Origin: an uncultured Lachnospiraceae bacterium | GTDB lineage: Bacteria > Bacillota > Clostridia > Lachnospirales > Lachnospiraceae | NCBI GenBank assembly: GCA_947175055.1 | Contig: CAMWLJ010000020.1 | Location: forward strand, 1 to 42,227 | Direction: 5' to 3' | Length of the DNA: 42,227 bases | Shown: positions 17,458 to 25,479 of the stretch, piece after piece | How the letters are laid out: every line of letters starts with the position of its first letter | How positions within the stretch are numbered: the stretch's first letter is position 1 | Position numbers and translations under genes: made by a program | Notes under the pieces: model-generated | What the model saw: only the letters and a program-made list of their open reading frames with translations | Database searches by the model: none | What the model was told of the DNA's origin: nothing

Positions 17458-20329
17458 TCATATACTGGAACGTTTTAAAGAGAATTTTTTGAATATGGTC
17501 ACTTCCAGACTGCTCATACTCGTATTTGTTTTATTCGGTATGGGTGGCTACCTGATCTATACGATCTTTCAGCTGCAGATCGTCAAGGGAGAGGAGTATT
17601 TCAATAATTTTCAATTGAGGATCACAAGGGAGCGTACGATTCCGGCCACCAGAGGCAATATTCTGGATTGCAACGGGAATTTGCTGGCCTACAATGAACT
17701 GGCTTATTCGGTCACGATCGAGGATGTATACGAGTCAGGCCGGAGGAAAAATGCCCGGTTAAATGATACGATCCATCATCTTATCACCCTGATCGAACGC
17801 TGTGGCGATAAGATCATCAATGATTTTCATATCGTGCTTGATAGCAACGGCAACTATCAATACAGTGTGGAAGGAACACAGCTTCTGCGTTTTCTGGCAG
17901 ATGTTTACGGACATGCCACGATCGACGATGATGACTTTAAAGAAAAAGAGAAGACAGCTACACCTGATGAAGTGATAGCATATCTGTGCAGCAGCGCCAG
18001 GTACGGAATCGGTAATTACACCGACCCGGATGATTCTTCTACTTTTGAAGCGGGGCTTGGCTATACGAAGGAAGAAATCCTTAAGATCATCACCATCCGT
18101 TTTGCCATGAGCGCCAACAGCTACCAGCGGTATATCGCCACCACGGTGGCCAACAATGTGTCTGAAGAGACAGTGGCTGTGGTGATGGAGAATGCGGATG
18201 TCCTGGACGGTGTTTCCATCGCTGAGGGCACCGTCCGTAAATATAATGACAGTGTCTATTTTGCGCAGATCATCGGTTATACCGGCAAGATCAATCCGGA
18301 AGAACTACAGTTGCTGCAGGAACAGGATGATTCGTACGATCTGAACGATACGGTAGGAAAATCCGGCATAGAAGCGTCCATGGAGATGGAGCTGCAGGGG
18401 AATAAAGGTTCCGAAACAGTCTTTGTTGACAATCTGGGGAAGGTGATCGAGACAAGCGACTTCATAGAGCCGTCTGCCGGAAACGATGTCTGGCTGACCA
18501 TGGATACCGACCTGCAGAAAGCCTGCTATCATATATTGGAATCAAAGCTGGCAAGCATATTACTTAAGAGTCTGGAAAACATTAAGGAGTATCATGTGCC
18601 GGAAGGCGGCAGTGGTGGGAACATCATACTTCCGATCTATGATGTTTATTTTGCATGCATCAATAATAATATAATCGATACCTCTCATTTTGTGGAAGAT
18701 GACGCAAAAGAGACAGAGCAGCTTGTCCATCAGGCATTTACGGACAAAAAGGCGCTGGTTCATGCAACACTCCGAGAGGAGCTTGCTGAGACATGTACGC
18801 CATATAATATGCTGGATAAAGAATACCAGAATTACGAAAGTTATATTGCCTCAATGCTTTATGACGATGACATTGTCATGCGATCGGCAGTCAACAAAGA
18901 GGACGAGACATATATTGCATGGACTACTGACGAAGTCATCAGCTTGAATGAATATCTGAATTACGCGATTGCTCAGAACTGGGTCAATGTGCCCAAATTA
19001 GACATTGATTCCCGCTATTCTGATTCTGTAGAGATCTATCAGAAATTGATCGACTATATTTTCACCAGGCTCGATGCGGATCTTAAATTTGACAAGAGAA
19101 TATACCGTTATATGATCAACAACGACGAACTGACCGGCAGACAGATCTGTCAGCTTCTGTTGGAGCAGAATCTGGTAGAAATCCCTGACGATGAATTGCG
19201 GCAATTTGAATCGGGTTCAGAGACGGCGTATGTTTTTATGCGAAACCGTATCGAAAATCTGGACATTACGCCCGCGCAGCTGGCCCTCGACCCCCATTCA
19301 GGATCCATCGTTGTCACCGATGTCAATACCGGTAAGGTGTTGGCTCTGGTATCTTACCCCAGTTACGACAACAATAAGATGGCCAATGGTGTAGATGCGG
19401 CATATTTCGCCTCTTTACAGGATGATCTGTCTTCTCCGCTCATCAACTATGCAACACAGCAGAGAACAGCACCGGGATCAACTTTCAAGATCGTAGCTGC
19501 CACAGCCGGACTGACGGAAGGCGTGATCTCTTTAACAGACACGATCTCCTGCACAGGTATTTTCGAGAAGATATCGCCACCGCCCAAATGCTGGCGGCTT
19601 TACGGACATGGATCATTGAATGTGACAGGTGGCATTCAGCATTCCTGCAATGGTTTTTTCTATGAAGTCGGCTACCGGCTTGGAATCGTAGGGGATACGT
19701 ACAACAATGATGTAGCTCTCAATAAGCTGGCCAAAGCGGCCGATCTGTTTGGACTGTCAGAACCTTCCGGAGTGGAGATCGAAGAGTATACGCCGGAGAT
19801 ATCCAATAAGGATGCTGTTCGTTCCGCCATCGGACATGGTACGAATAACTATACTACTGCCGGCCTTGCGCGATATGTTACAACTGTTGCCAACAGCGGA
19901 ACATGTTATAATTTAACATTGATAGATAAAATAGAAAACCAGAACACGGGGCTTGTCCGCGAGCACGAGGCTCAGGTACGCAGTCATATTGATATGGATC
20001 AGGCGTACTGGGATGCCATTCATACCGGTATGCGCAGGGTAGTGGAGGCCAAGAGTTACTATGCGGATCTTGATGTCAATGTAGCCGGTAAGACCGGTAC
20101 TGCCCAAGAGGATAGAAGCCGCCCGAATCATGCACTTTTTATCAGTTATGCACCCTATGAAGATCCGGAAATATCCGTGACCGTCCGCGTAGCCAACGGT
20201 TACACTTCAAGTTACAGTGCCCAGATCGCGAAGGATGTTTACGCATATTACTATGGATTAAAAGAGGAAAACGAAATCATTACAGGAACTGCCGGTAATT
20301 TGGTAGGCGGTGTGGTCAATGAGGATTAA
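17450..20329 (+). CDS. mrdA: Penicillin-binding protein 2 (elongation transpeptidase), unusually long
   Basis: This class B PBP cross-links peptidoglycan with RodA during elongation. One membrane helix (about 20-42) precedes the dimerisation/pedestal domain (RGNILDCNGNLLAYNE). The transpeptidase motifs are S677-T-F-K680, S732-C-N734 and K881-T-G883. The chain has 959 residues; about 240 extra residues lie between the LTMDTDLQ segment (near 349) and SGSIVVTD (near 617), which are close together in E. coli PBP2. TTG at 17450 is preferred because AAGGAG (17433-17438) lies 11 nt upstream; the in-frame GTG at 17438 overlaps that site. It overlaps mreD by 8 nt. Confidence 0.93.
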   Translation: MFDHILERFKENFLNMVTSRLLILVFVLFGMGGYLIYTIFQLQIVKGEEYFNNFQLRITRERTIPATRGNILDCNGNLLAYNELAYSVTIEDVYESGRRKNARLNDTIHHLITLIERCGDKIINDFHIVLDSNGNYQYSVEGTQLLRFLADVYGHATIDDDDFKEKEKTATPDEVIAYLCSSARYGIGNYTDPDDSSTFEAGLGYTKEEILKIITIRFAMSANSYQRYIATTVANNVSEETVAVVMENADVLDGVSIAEGTVRKYNDSVYFAQIIGYTGKINPEELQLLQEQDDSYDLNDTVGKSGIEASMEMELQGNKGSETVFVDNLGKVIETSDFIEPSAGNDVWLTMDTDLQKACYHILESKLASILLKSLENIKEYHVPEGGSGGNIILPIYDVYFACINNNIIDTSHFVEDDAKETEQLVHQAFTDKKALVHATLREELAETCTPYNMLDKEYQNYESYIASMLYDDDIVMRSAVNKEDETYIAWTTDEVISLNEYLNYAIAQNWVNVPKLDIDSRYSDSVEIYQKLIDYIFTRLDADLKFDKRIYRYMINNDELTGRQICQLLLEQNLVEIPDDELRQFESGSETAYVFMRNRIENLDITPAQLALDPHSGSIVVTDVNTGKVLALVSYPSYDNNKMANGVDAAYFASLQDDLSSPLINYATQQRTAPGSTFKIVAATAGLTEGVISLTDTISCTGIFEKISPPPKCWRLYGHGSLNVTGGIQHSCNGFFYEVGYRLGIVGDTYNNDVALNKLAKAADLFGLSEPSGVEIEEYTPEISNKDAVRSAIGHGTNNYTTAGLARYVTTVANSGTCYNLTLIDKIENQNTGLVREHEAQVRSHIDMDQAYWDAIHTGMRRVVEAKSYYADLDVNVAGKTGTAQEDRSRPNHALFISYAPYEDPEISVTVRVANGYTSSYSAQIAKDVYAYYYGLKEENEIITGTAGNLVGGVVNED

Positions 20330-20363
20330 GACAGCGGATCATGGATGCAGGGAGGAGAATTCG

Positions 20364-21044
20364 ATGAAAAATCCGGTTATTATCAAAAGCTTTCCAAATG
20401 GTATTTCTATCTGGCTTGATGACGAAATGCCATTTTCTCAGCTTATTCAGGAGGTTGCGTTTAAATTTAAAGAGTCTGCGCATTTCTTTAAGGATGCAAG
20501 TATGGTACTTTCCTTTGAGGGGCGGGAATTATCCGATTTTGAGGAGCGGCAGATCGTCAATACGATAGCAGCCAACTCGTCACTGAATATTGTTTGTATC
20601 ATCGGTAAAAATGAAGAGACCAACAAGAATTATATCAAAGCATTGCAGAAATTATCCCTGCATCAGCAGGCTATGGAAAATGCAGGACAGTTTTATAAAG
20701 GTACGTTGAAAGATGGACAGACTCTGGAAACAGAAAACAGCGTCATTGTTTTGGGCGATGTTTATCCTGGTGCCTGTGTTGTATCCAATAAAGATATCGT
20801 CATACTGGGAGGCCTTTATGGACAAGCCTATGCCGGAGGCTGCGGAGAAGAAGGACACTTTGTCGTAGCGCTTGAAATGTCACCGGAGAAATTAAAGATC
20901 GGTGATTTCAAATATAAAACATCAGAGAAGCAGAGCAAATGGTCGATCAGACCTAAGGTTCAGCCCAAGATTGCTTATGTAGAAGACGGAAGAGTGCTAA
21001 TGGAGCCGATCACCAAAGAATTACTGAACAATCTGCCCGTGTAG
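20364..21044 (+). CDS. minC: Septum site-determining protein MinC
   Basis: MinC inhibits FtsZ assembly away from mid-cell and is brought to the membrane by MinD. The 226-residue protein has an N-terminal FtsZ-interacting domain, then the C-terminal beta-helix with GDVYPGACVVSNKDIVILGG and LYGQAYAGGCGE. The ATG at 20364 is chosen because GGAGGAG (20351-20357) lies 6 nt upstream; the frame could be extended into mrdA but with no supporting site. Confidence 0.95.
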   Translation: MKNPVIIKSFPNGISIWLDDEMPFSQLIQEVAFKFKESAHFFKDASMVLSFEGRELSDFEERQIVNTIAANSSLNIVCIIGKNEETNKNYIKALQKLSLHQQAMENAGQFYKGTLKDGQTLETENSVIVLGDVYPGACVVSNKDIVILGGLYGQAYAGGCGEEGHFVVALEMSPEKLKIGDFKYKTSEKQSKWSIRPKVQPKIAYVEDGRVLMEPITKELLNNLPV

Positions 21045-21075
21045 ATATTGTAACCGTATAATGAATTGTGGTAGA

Positions 21076-21130
21076 TGCAAGAATACAGCGTCAGCAAATT
21101 CTTGCAGAGCAAGTCATATGGCTTGCTCTT
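21076..21130 (+). promoter_or_regulatory. Alternating stem-loops between minC and minD (attenuator-like)
   Basis: Hairpin 1 pairs TGCAAGAAT (21076-21084) with ATTCTTGCA (21098-21106). Hairpin 2 pairs AGAGCAAG (21106-21113) with CTTGCTCT (21122-21129) and is followed by TGTTT. The inner arms CTTGC (21101-21105) and GCAAG (21109-21113) can also pair with each other, so four segments alternate as 1:2 and 3:4 versus 2:3. An AGGAGG site for minD follows at 21159-21164. Confidence 0.45.
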
Positions 21131-21176
21131 GTTTAGGGGACGATAATACATCATATTAGGAGGTCAGCAGAAAGAT

Positions 21177-21968
21177 ATGAGTGAAGTAATTGTCGTCACA
21201 TCAGGGAAAGGCGGAGTAGGCAAGACCACTACTTCCGCAAACGTTGGTACAGGTCTCGCAGCTATGGGCAAGAAAGTGATCCTGATCGATACCGATATCG
21301 GTCTGCGTAATCTGGATGTCGTAATGGGATTGGAGAACCGGATCGTATATAATCTGGTAGACGTGGTAGAAGGAAACTGCCGTATCAAGCAGGCAATCAT
21401 CCGGGACAAGAGATATCCTACTTTATTTCTGTTGCCATCCGCACAGACCAGAGATAAGAGTGCCGTCAATCCGGCGCAGATGGTCCGAATGGTGAGCCAT
21501 CTGAAAGATCAGTTTGATTATATTATCCTGGATTGCCCGGCAGGCATTGAACAGGGATTTCAGAATGCCATAGCAGGCGCAGACAGGGCCCTTGTCATTA
21601 CTACTCCGGAAGTATCCGCCATCAGGGATGCGGATCGCATTATTGGCCTTCTGGAGGCCAACGAGATACATAAGATAGATTTGATCATTAACCGGATCCG
21701 CTACGATATGATCAAAAGAGGAGACATGATGTCTTCCGAGGACGTAGTGGAGATTCTATCCCTGCCTCTGTTAGGTATGGTTCCCGACGATGAGAATGTT
21801 GTGATAGCTACCAATCAAGGGGAACCTCTGGTCGGCAGTAATACACTGGCGGGCAAAGCCTATCAGAATATCTGTTACAGGATTCTCGGAAGAGAAGTAC
21901 CCTTTCTCGATCTTGAAAAAGGGGTTTCATTCTGGGCCAGAGTATCAGGTATCTTTCATAAGGGTTAG
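21177..21968 (+). CDS. minD: Septum site-determining ATPase MinD
   Basis: MinD is the ParA-like ATPase that binds the membrane in its ATP form and recruits MinC and MinE. The deviant Walker A motif KGGVGKTT starts at K11, with signature lysine K11 and P-loop lysine K16. The DTDIGLRNLD and LDCPAGIEQGF boxes follow. The C-terminal end (about FWARVSGIFHKG) can form the short amphipathic membrane-targeting helix. Length is 263 residues. AGGAGG lies 12 nt upstream of the ATG. Confidence 0.97.
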   Translation: MSEVIVVTSGKGGVGKTTTSANVGTGLAAMGKKVILIDTDIGLRNLDVVMGLENRIVYNLVDVVEGNCRIKQAIIRDKRYPTLFLLPSAQTRDKSAVNPAQMVRMVSHLKDQFDYIILDCPAGIEQGFQNAIAGADRALVITTPEVSAIRDADRIIGLLEANEIHKIDLIINRIRYDMIKRGDMMSSEDVVEILSLPLLGMVPDDENVVIATNQGEPLVGSNTLAGKAYQNICYRILGREVPFLDLEKGVSFWARVSGIFHKG

Positions 21969-21976
21969 GGGGGATT

Positions 21977-22246
21977 ATGTTGTTTAAAAACATTCTAAAA
22001 CGGAAAAGTTCCAGAGAAATTGCCAAAGATAGATTAAAGATCCTGTTGATATCCGACCGGGTCAATTGTTCTCCTGAGATGATGGAGATGATCAAGAATG
22101 ACATCGCTCAGGTGATCTCGAAATATATGAAGATCGACACGAAGAGTATGGAGATACAGATCACGAAGACCGGGAACAAGGGCCGCGGTCTTAAAAACCC
22201 GACGCTGTATGCGAATATACCGATCCTGGATCTTAAGAATGAGTAA
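21977..22246 (+). CDS. minE: Cell division topological specificity factor MinE
   Basis: MinE stimulates MinD ATP hydrolysis, giving dynamic Min patterning. The 89-residue protein has the usual N-terminal amphipathic helix (MLFKNILKR), the MinD-activating segment AKDRLKILLISDR, and the C-terminal dimer domain (MEMIKNDIAQVISKYMKID). The gene begins 8 bp after minD. The presence of minE, rather than a DivIVA/MinJ pair, suggests an oscillating-type system. Confidence 0.94.
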   Translation: MLFKNILKRKSSREIAKDRLKILLISDRVNCSPEMMEMIKNDIAQVISKYMKIDTKSMEIQITKTGNKGRGLKNPTLYANIPILDLKNE

Positions 22247-22294
22247 GAGACGGCTGGCTGACGGAAAACCATAAAGAAAGGAGATGACTGGTAT

Positions 22295-23401
22295 ATGCTG
22301 CGACAATATCATATAAGGGATTTTGATTTTAAACTGGTTCTTTTAGTCTCGGCACTTACCGTGATCGGAATCCTTGCGATCGGAAGTGCTGCTACGGAAT
22401 CCCTGCAGACAAAACAGATCGCCGGATTTGTATTGGGACTTTTTCTGATGCTTGTCATCTCCCTGTTCGACTATTCGGTGCTCCTTAAGCTATACTGGCT
22501 GATCTATCTTTTAAATATAGCACTTCTGGCGCTGGTCAAATTGATCGGTGTGGAAGTCAATGGTGCCAAAAGATGGGTCGTTATCATGGGAATCCAGTTT
22601 CAGCCATCAGAAACTGCCAAGATCATGTTATTATTGTTCTTTGCACAATTTATCTTGAAGCATAAAGACGAAATGCACTCCATCAAGACGATCGGTATGT
22701 GTGTATTGCTTTTTATGCCGCCGATCATCCTGATCTACAAGCAGCCGGACATGTCAACCAGTATCATGGTCGGCCTGTTATTCTGTGTGATCTTGCTGAT
22801 CGGTGGTATCAGTTGGAAATATGTCATAGGCGCGATCGCAGTGGCTGTGCCGGCTTTTGTGATCCTGCTGATGCTCGTTTTACAGCCTGACCAGCAGATC
22901 ATCAACGATTTTCAGCAGCAGCGTATTCTGGCTTGGATCTATCCGGAAGAGTATGCCAAGACGACCGCTTACCAACAGACCAATTCTATTATTGCAATCG
23001 GTTCTGGTATGTTGTATGGTAAAGGATATAAAACAAATGAGATCAGTTCTGTCAAAAACGGAAATTTTATCTCGGAGCCTGAAACAGACTTTATTTACGC
23101 GGTCATTGGGGAAGAATTTGGATTTGTAGGTGGCTGTACTGTAATTGTGTTATTGATTTTAATCTCATTTGAATGTATTATGGTAGCTAGGAGAGCAAAA
23201 GACCTTGCCGGAACGATCATTGCTGCAGGGGTAGCGGCATTGGTCGGTTTTCAAGGAATCATCAATATTTCAGTAGCTACCGGAGTGATTCCGAATACAG
23301 GAATTCCACTGCCTTTTGTGAGTTATGGATTAACTTCTCTGGTCAGCCTGTATATTGGAGTGGGGTTCGTACTGAATGTACGATTACAATGCAAAAAATG
23401 A
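22295..23401 (+). CDS. rodA: SEDS glycosyltransferase (RodA/FtsW family)
   Basis: SEDS proteins polymerise glycan strands together with a class B PBP. The 368-residue protein shows about ten hydrophobic helices and the family loop SEPETDFIYAVIGEEFGFVGG with the conserved Asp, then NTGIPLPFVSYGLTSL near the C-terminus. Position close to mrdA favours RodA (elongation) over FtsW, but sequence alone does not settle this. AAAGGAG lies 11 nt upstream of the ATG. Confidence 0.9.
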   Translation: MLRQYHIRDFDFKLVLLVSALTVIGILAIGSAATESLQTKQIAGFVLGLFLMLVISLFDYSVLLKLYWLIYLLNIALLALVKLIGVEVNGAKRWVVIMGIQFQPSETAKIMLLLFFAQFILKHKDEMHSIKTIGMCVLLFMPPIILIYKQPDMSTSIMVGLLFCVILLIGGISWKYVIGAIAVAVPAFVILLMLVLQPDQQIINDFQQQRILAWIYPEEYAKTTAYQQTNSIIAIGSGMLYGKGYKTNEISSVKNGNFISEPETDFIYAVIGEEFGFVGGCTVIVLLILISFECIMVARRAKDLAGTIIAAGVAALVGFQGIINISVATGVIPNTGIPLPFVSYGLTSLVSLYIGVGFVLNVRLQCKK

Positions 23402-23423
23402 TATAAGTAAAGAGGGTGTTATT

Positions 23424-23819
23424 ATGAACATTGCGTTAATTGCGCACGATGCAAAGAAAAAACTGATGCAGAACTTCTGCATCGCTTATCGGGGGATCTT
23501 AAGTAAAAACGATCTGTATGCGACCGGAACGACCGGAAGACTGATCGAGGAGGTAACGAATCTGTCTATTCACAAATATCTTGCCGGACATTTAGGCGGC
23601 GCACAGCAGATTGGTGCACAGATTGAGCACAATCAGATCGACCTTGTGATCTTTCTGCGGGATCCGCTCTATCCGAAATCACATGAACCAGATGTCAATA
23701 ATGTGGTCGTACTATGTGATAAGCATAATATTCCGCTGGCAACAAATCTGGCCTCTGCGGAACTGATGATCAAATCGCTCGAAAGAGGAGACTTAGAGTG
23801 GCGTGAAATGTACAAATAA
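23424..23819 (+). CDS. mgsA: Methylglyoxal synthase family protein with altered active site
   Basis: MgsA converts dihydroxyacetone phosphate to methylglyoxal and phosphate, bypassing lower glycolysis. The 131-residue protein has ALIAHDAKKK, the phosphate loop ATGTTGRLIEE, LRDPLYPKSHEPDV and IPLATNLASAELM. By alignment with E. coli MgsA (constant offset of 11), His19, Asp91, His98 and Asp101 are kept as H8, D80, H87 and D90, but the catalytic base Asp71 is Ala60 (codon GCA at 23601). Activity is therefore doubtful. The ATG at 23424 is chosen, preceded by AGAGGG; the open frame extends 16 codons upstream into rodA. The end overlaps the next gene by 17 nt. Confidence 0.85.
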   Translation: MNIALIAHDAKKKLMQNFCIAYRGILSKNDLYATGTTGRLIEEVTNLSIHKYLAGHLGGAQQIGAQIEHNQIDLVIFLRDPLYPKSHEPDVNNVVVLCDKHNIPLATNLASAELMIKSLERGDLEWREMYK

Positions 23820-24825
23820 GAAATCAAAGACCTACGGCCATACTATAAGGCCCAGAATAAAAGTCAGCCTGTTCGCAGTGGCTGTCATGTCAGCTATACT
23901 GATCACAGGCTGCGGCGATACCTCCTATGATATGGCATACAAAATGAATAATGACGTCAGCAGCTATCAGCTCGCGGGGACATCGTCATCCCAGGAGATA
24001 CTGACGCCTTTTGCAGCCGATCTGTGTGTCGTCGGGGAAAGTGATGTATCTGCCTCAGGCGTATCGCTTCCTGAGGCCGGCGCAGCGGCGTTATTTAACA
24101 CGAAAAGTTTAGAGACGATCTACGCCAAGAATGCGAACGAACAGCTTAATCCTGCCAGTCTGACTAAGATCATGACGGCTCTTGTAGCCATCAAATACGG
24201 TTCACCGGATCAGATGCTGACAGCTTCCGAGAATGTCAGGATCACCGAACCGGGCGCTACGCTCTGCGGAATCAATCCGGGTGACCAGATGACAATGGAG
24301 CAGGCTTTACATGTACTGTTACTACAGTCTGCCAATGATGTGGCTATCATGATCGCTGAGGGCGTATCAGGCTCCGTAGACGCGTTTGTGGCTAAGATGA
24401 ATGAGGAGGCGGCCAGTATAGGCGCTACGAACTGCAATTTCACCAATCCTAACGGTTTGACTGAAGAAGGGCACTATATGACTGCCTACGATCTGTATTT
24501 GATCTTTCAGGAAGCGCTGCAGTATGAACTGTTCAATCAGATCATTCAAATGGCAACCTATACCAGTTCCTATCATGACAGGAACGGTAATGAGAAGGCA
24601 CTGGATCTCAAGAATTCCAACAGGTATCTGCGAGGTACCTGGGAGATGCCTGCCAATGTCACAGTCATAGGCGGTAAGACCGGAACTACGACTGCCGCCG
24701 GGAGCTGTCTTATCCTGTTAGCCAAAAGCAGCGACGGAACGCCCTATATATCCGTCATTATGAAAGATTCCTCCGGAGATCAATTGTATACGGATATGAC
24801 CGATCTGCTAGGCATCATCAAATAA
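23803..24825 (+). CDS. D-alanyl-D-alanine carboxypeptidase (DacF type), lipoprotein
   Basis: This serine peptidase trims the terminal D-Ala of peptidoglycan stem peptides. It starts with GTG at 23803, inside mgsA, with AGAGGAG about 12 nt upstream. An unusual feature is a lipoprotein signal: a basic start, hydrophobic helix (about 21-35) and lipobox LITGC with Cys37, so the enzyme is predicted to be lipid-anchored outside the membrane. Catalytic motifs are S119-L-T-K122, S176-A-N178 and K292-T-G294. It has 340 residues and lacks the long C-terminal anchor domain typical of PBP5 proteins. Confidence 0.9.
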   Translation: MKCTNKKSKTYGHTIRPRIKVSLFAVAVMSAILITGCGDTSYDMAYKMNNDVSSYQLAGTSSSQEILTPFAADLCVVGESDVSASGVSLPEAGAAALFNTKSLETIYAKNANEQLNPASLTKIMTALVAIKYGSPDQMLTASENVRITEPGATLCGINPGDQMTMEQALHVLLLQSANDVAIMIAEGVSGSVDAFVAKMNEEAASIGATNCNFTNPNGLTEEGHYMTAYDLYLIFQEALQYELFNQIIQMATYTSSYHDRNGNEKALDLKNSNRYLRGTWEMPANVTVIGGKTGTTTAAGSCLILLAKSSDGTPYISVIMKDSSGDQLYTDMTDLLGIIK

Positions 24826-24834
24826 TATTTTTAG

Positions 24835-24863
24835 TTGTTTTTTTGTTTCTTTTCACTTATAAT
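24835..24863 (+). promoter_or_regulatory. Sigma-A-type promoter for the P-loop gene
   Basis: TTGTTT (24835-24840) and a perfect TATAAT (24858-24863) are spaced by 17 bp. A second possible start, TGn plus TTATAC (24912-24920), lies closer to the gene. Confidence 0.6.
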
Positions 24864-24948
24864 ATGTTTAGATGAAGTAATATCATACTTGCACCTCATG
24901 TTTTACAGACATGATTATACCAATATTTTACTTTAGGAGGGATTCATC

Positions 24949-25368
24949 ATGATTCAGTTGATTGTGGGAAAAAAAGGAAAAGGAAAGACCAAACACTTAT
25001 TGGATAAAGTAAATGCAGAAATAAAAGATGTAGAAGGAAATGTTGTTTATCTGGACAAAAGCAGAAAGCATATGTTTGAGTTGAACAACAAGATTCGTTT
25101 GATCGATGTACCTGATTATCTGGTATCAAACAGTGATGAATTCATTGGTTTTATTTGTGGTATTATTTCACAGGATCATGACCTGCAGTATATGTATCTT
25201 GACAGTTTTTTACAGATTGCCTGCCTGAAGGATGGAGATGTAAGCACTACCATCAGTAAGTTGGAGACGATCAGCACGAAGTTCCATGTTGATTTTGTAT
25301 TGAGTATTTCCGTTGATGAAAGTGAGCTGCCGGATAACTTAAAACCCAGCGTTATCGTTTCACTGTAA
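24949..25368 (+). CDS. Small P-loop protein, PilT-like annotation in relatives
   Basis: The 139-residue protein opens MIQLIVGKKGKGKTKHLL, a clear Walker A (G7-x4-G-K-T), and has a hydrophobic strand ending in Asp (YMYLD, about 82-86) that could be Walker B. The rest shows no recognisable domain and is too short to be a PilT motor. The function is unknown. It has its own promoter and an AGGAGG site 11 nt upstream, and ends before a strong terminator, so it is a single-gene unit beside the sepF locus. Confidence 0.75.
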   Translation: MIQLIVGKKGKGKTKHLLDKVNAEIKDVEGNVVYLDKSRKHMFELNNKIRLIDVPDYLVSNSDEFIGFICGIISQDHDLQYMYLDSFLQIACLKDGDVSTTISKLETISTKFHVDFVLSISVDESELPDNLKPSVIVSL

Positions 25369-25402
25369 TCCCATACATAGCAGATAGTTGTGAAATTCCA
25401 TA

Positions 25403-25427
25403 AAACCTCGGATACTCCGAGGTTTTT
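25403..25427 (+). terminator. Intrinsic terminator after the P-loop gene
   Basis: A 9-bp perfect stem AAACCTCGG/CCGAGGTTT with a 5-nt loop (ATACT), running into five T residues. Confidence 0.9.
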
Positions 25428-25479
25428 CATATGTACATGGGTATATACAGAGATACCTTTATAGTAAGGAGATTCTTAT

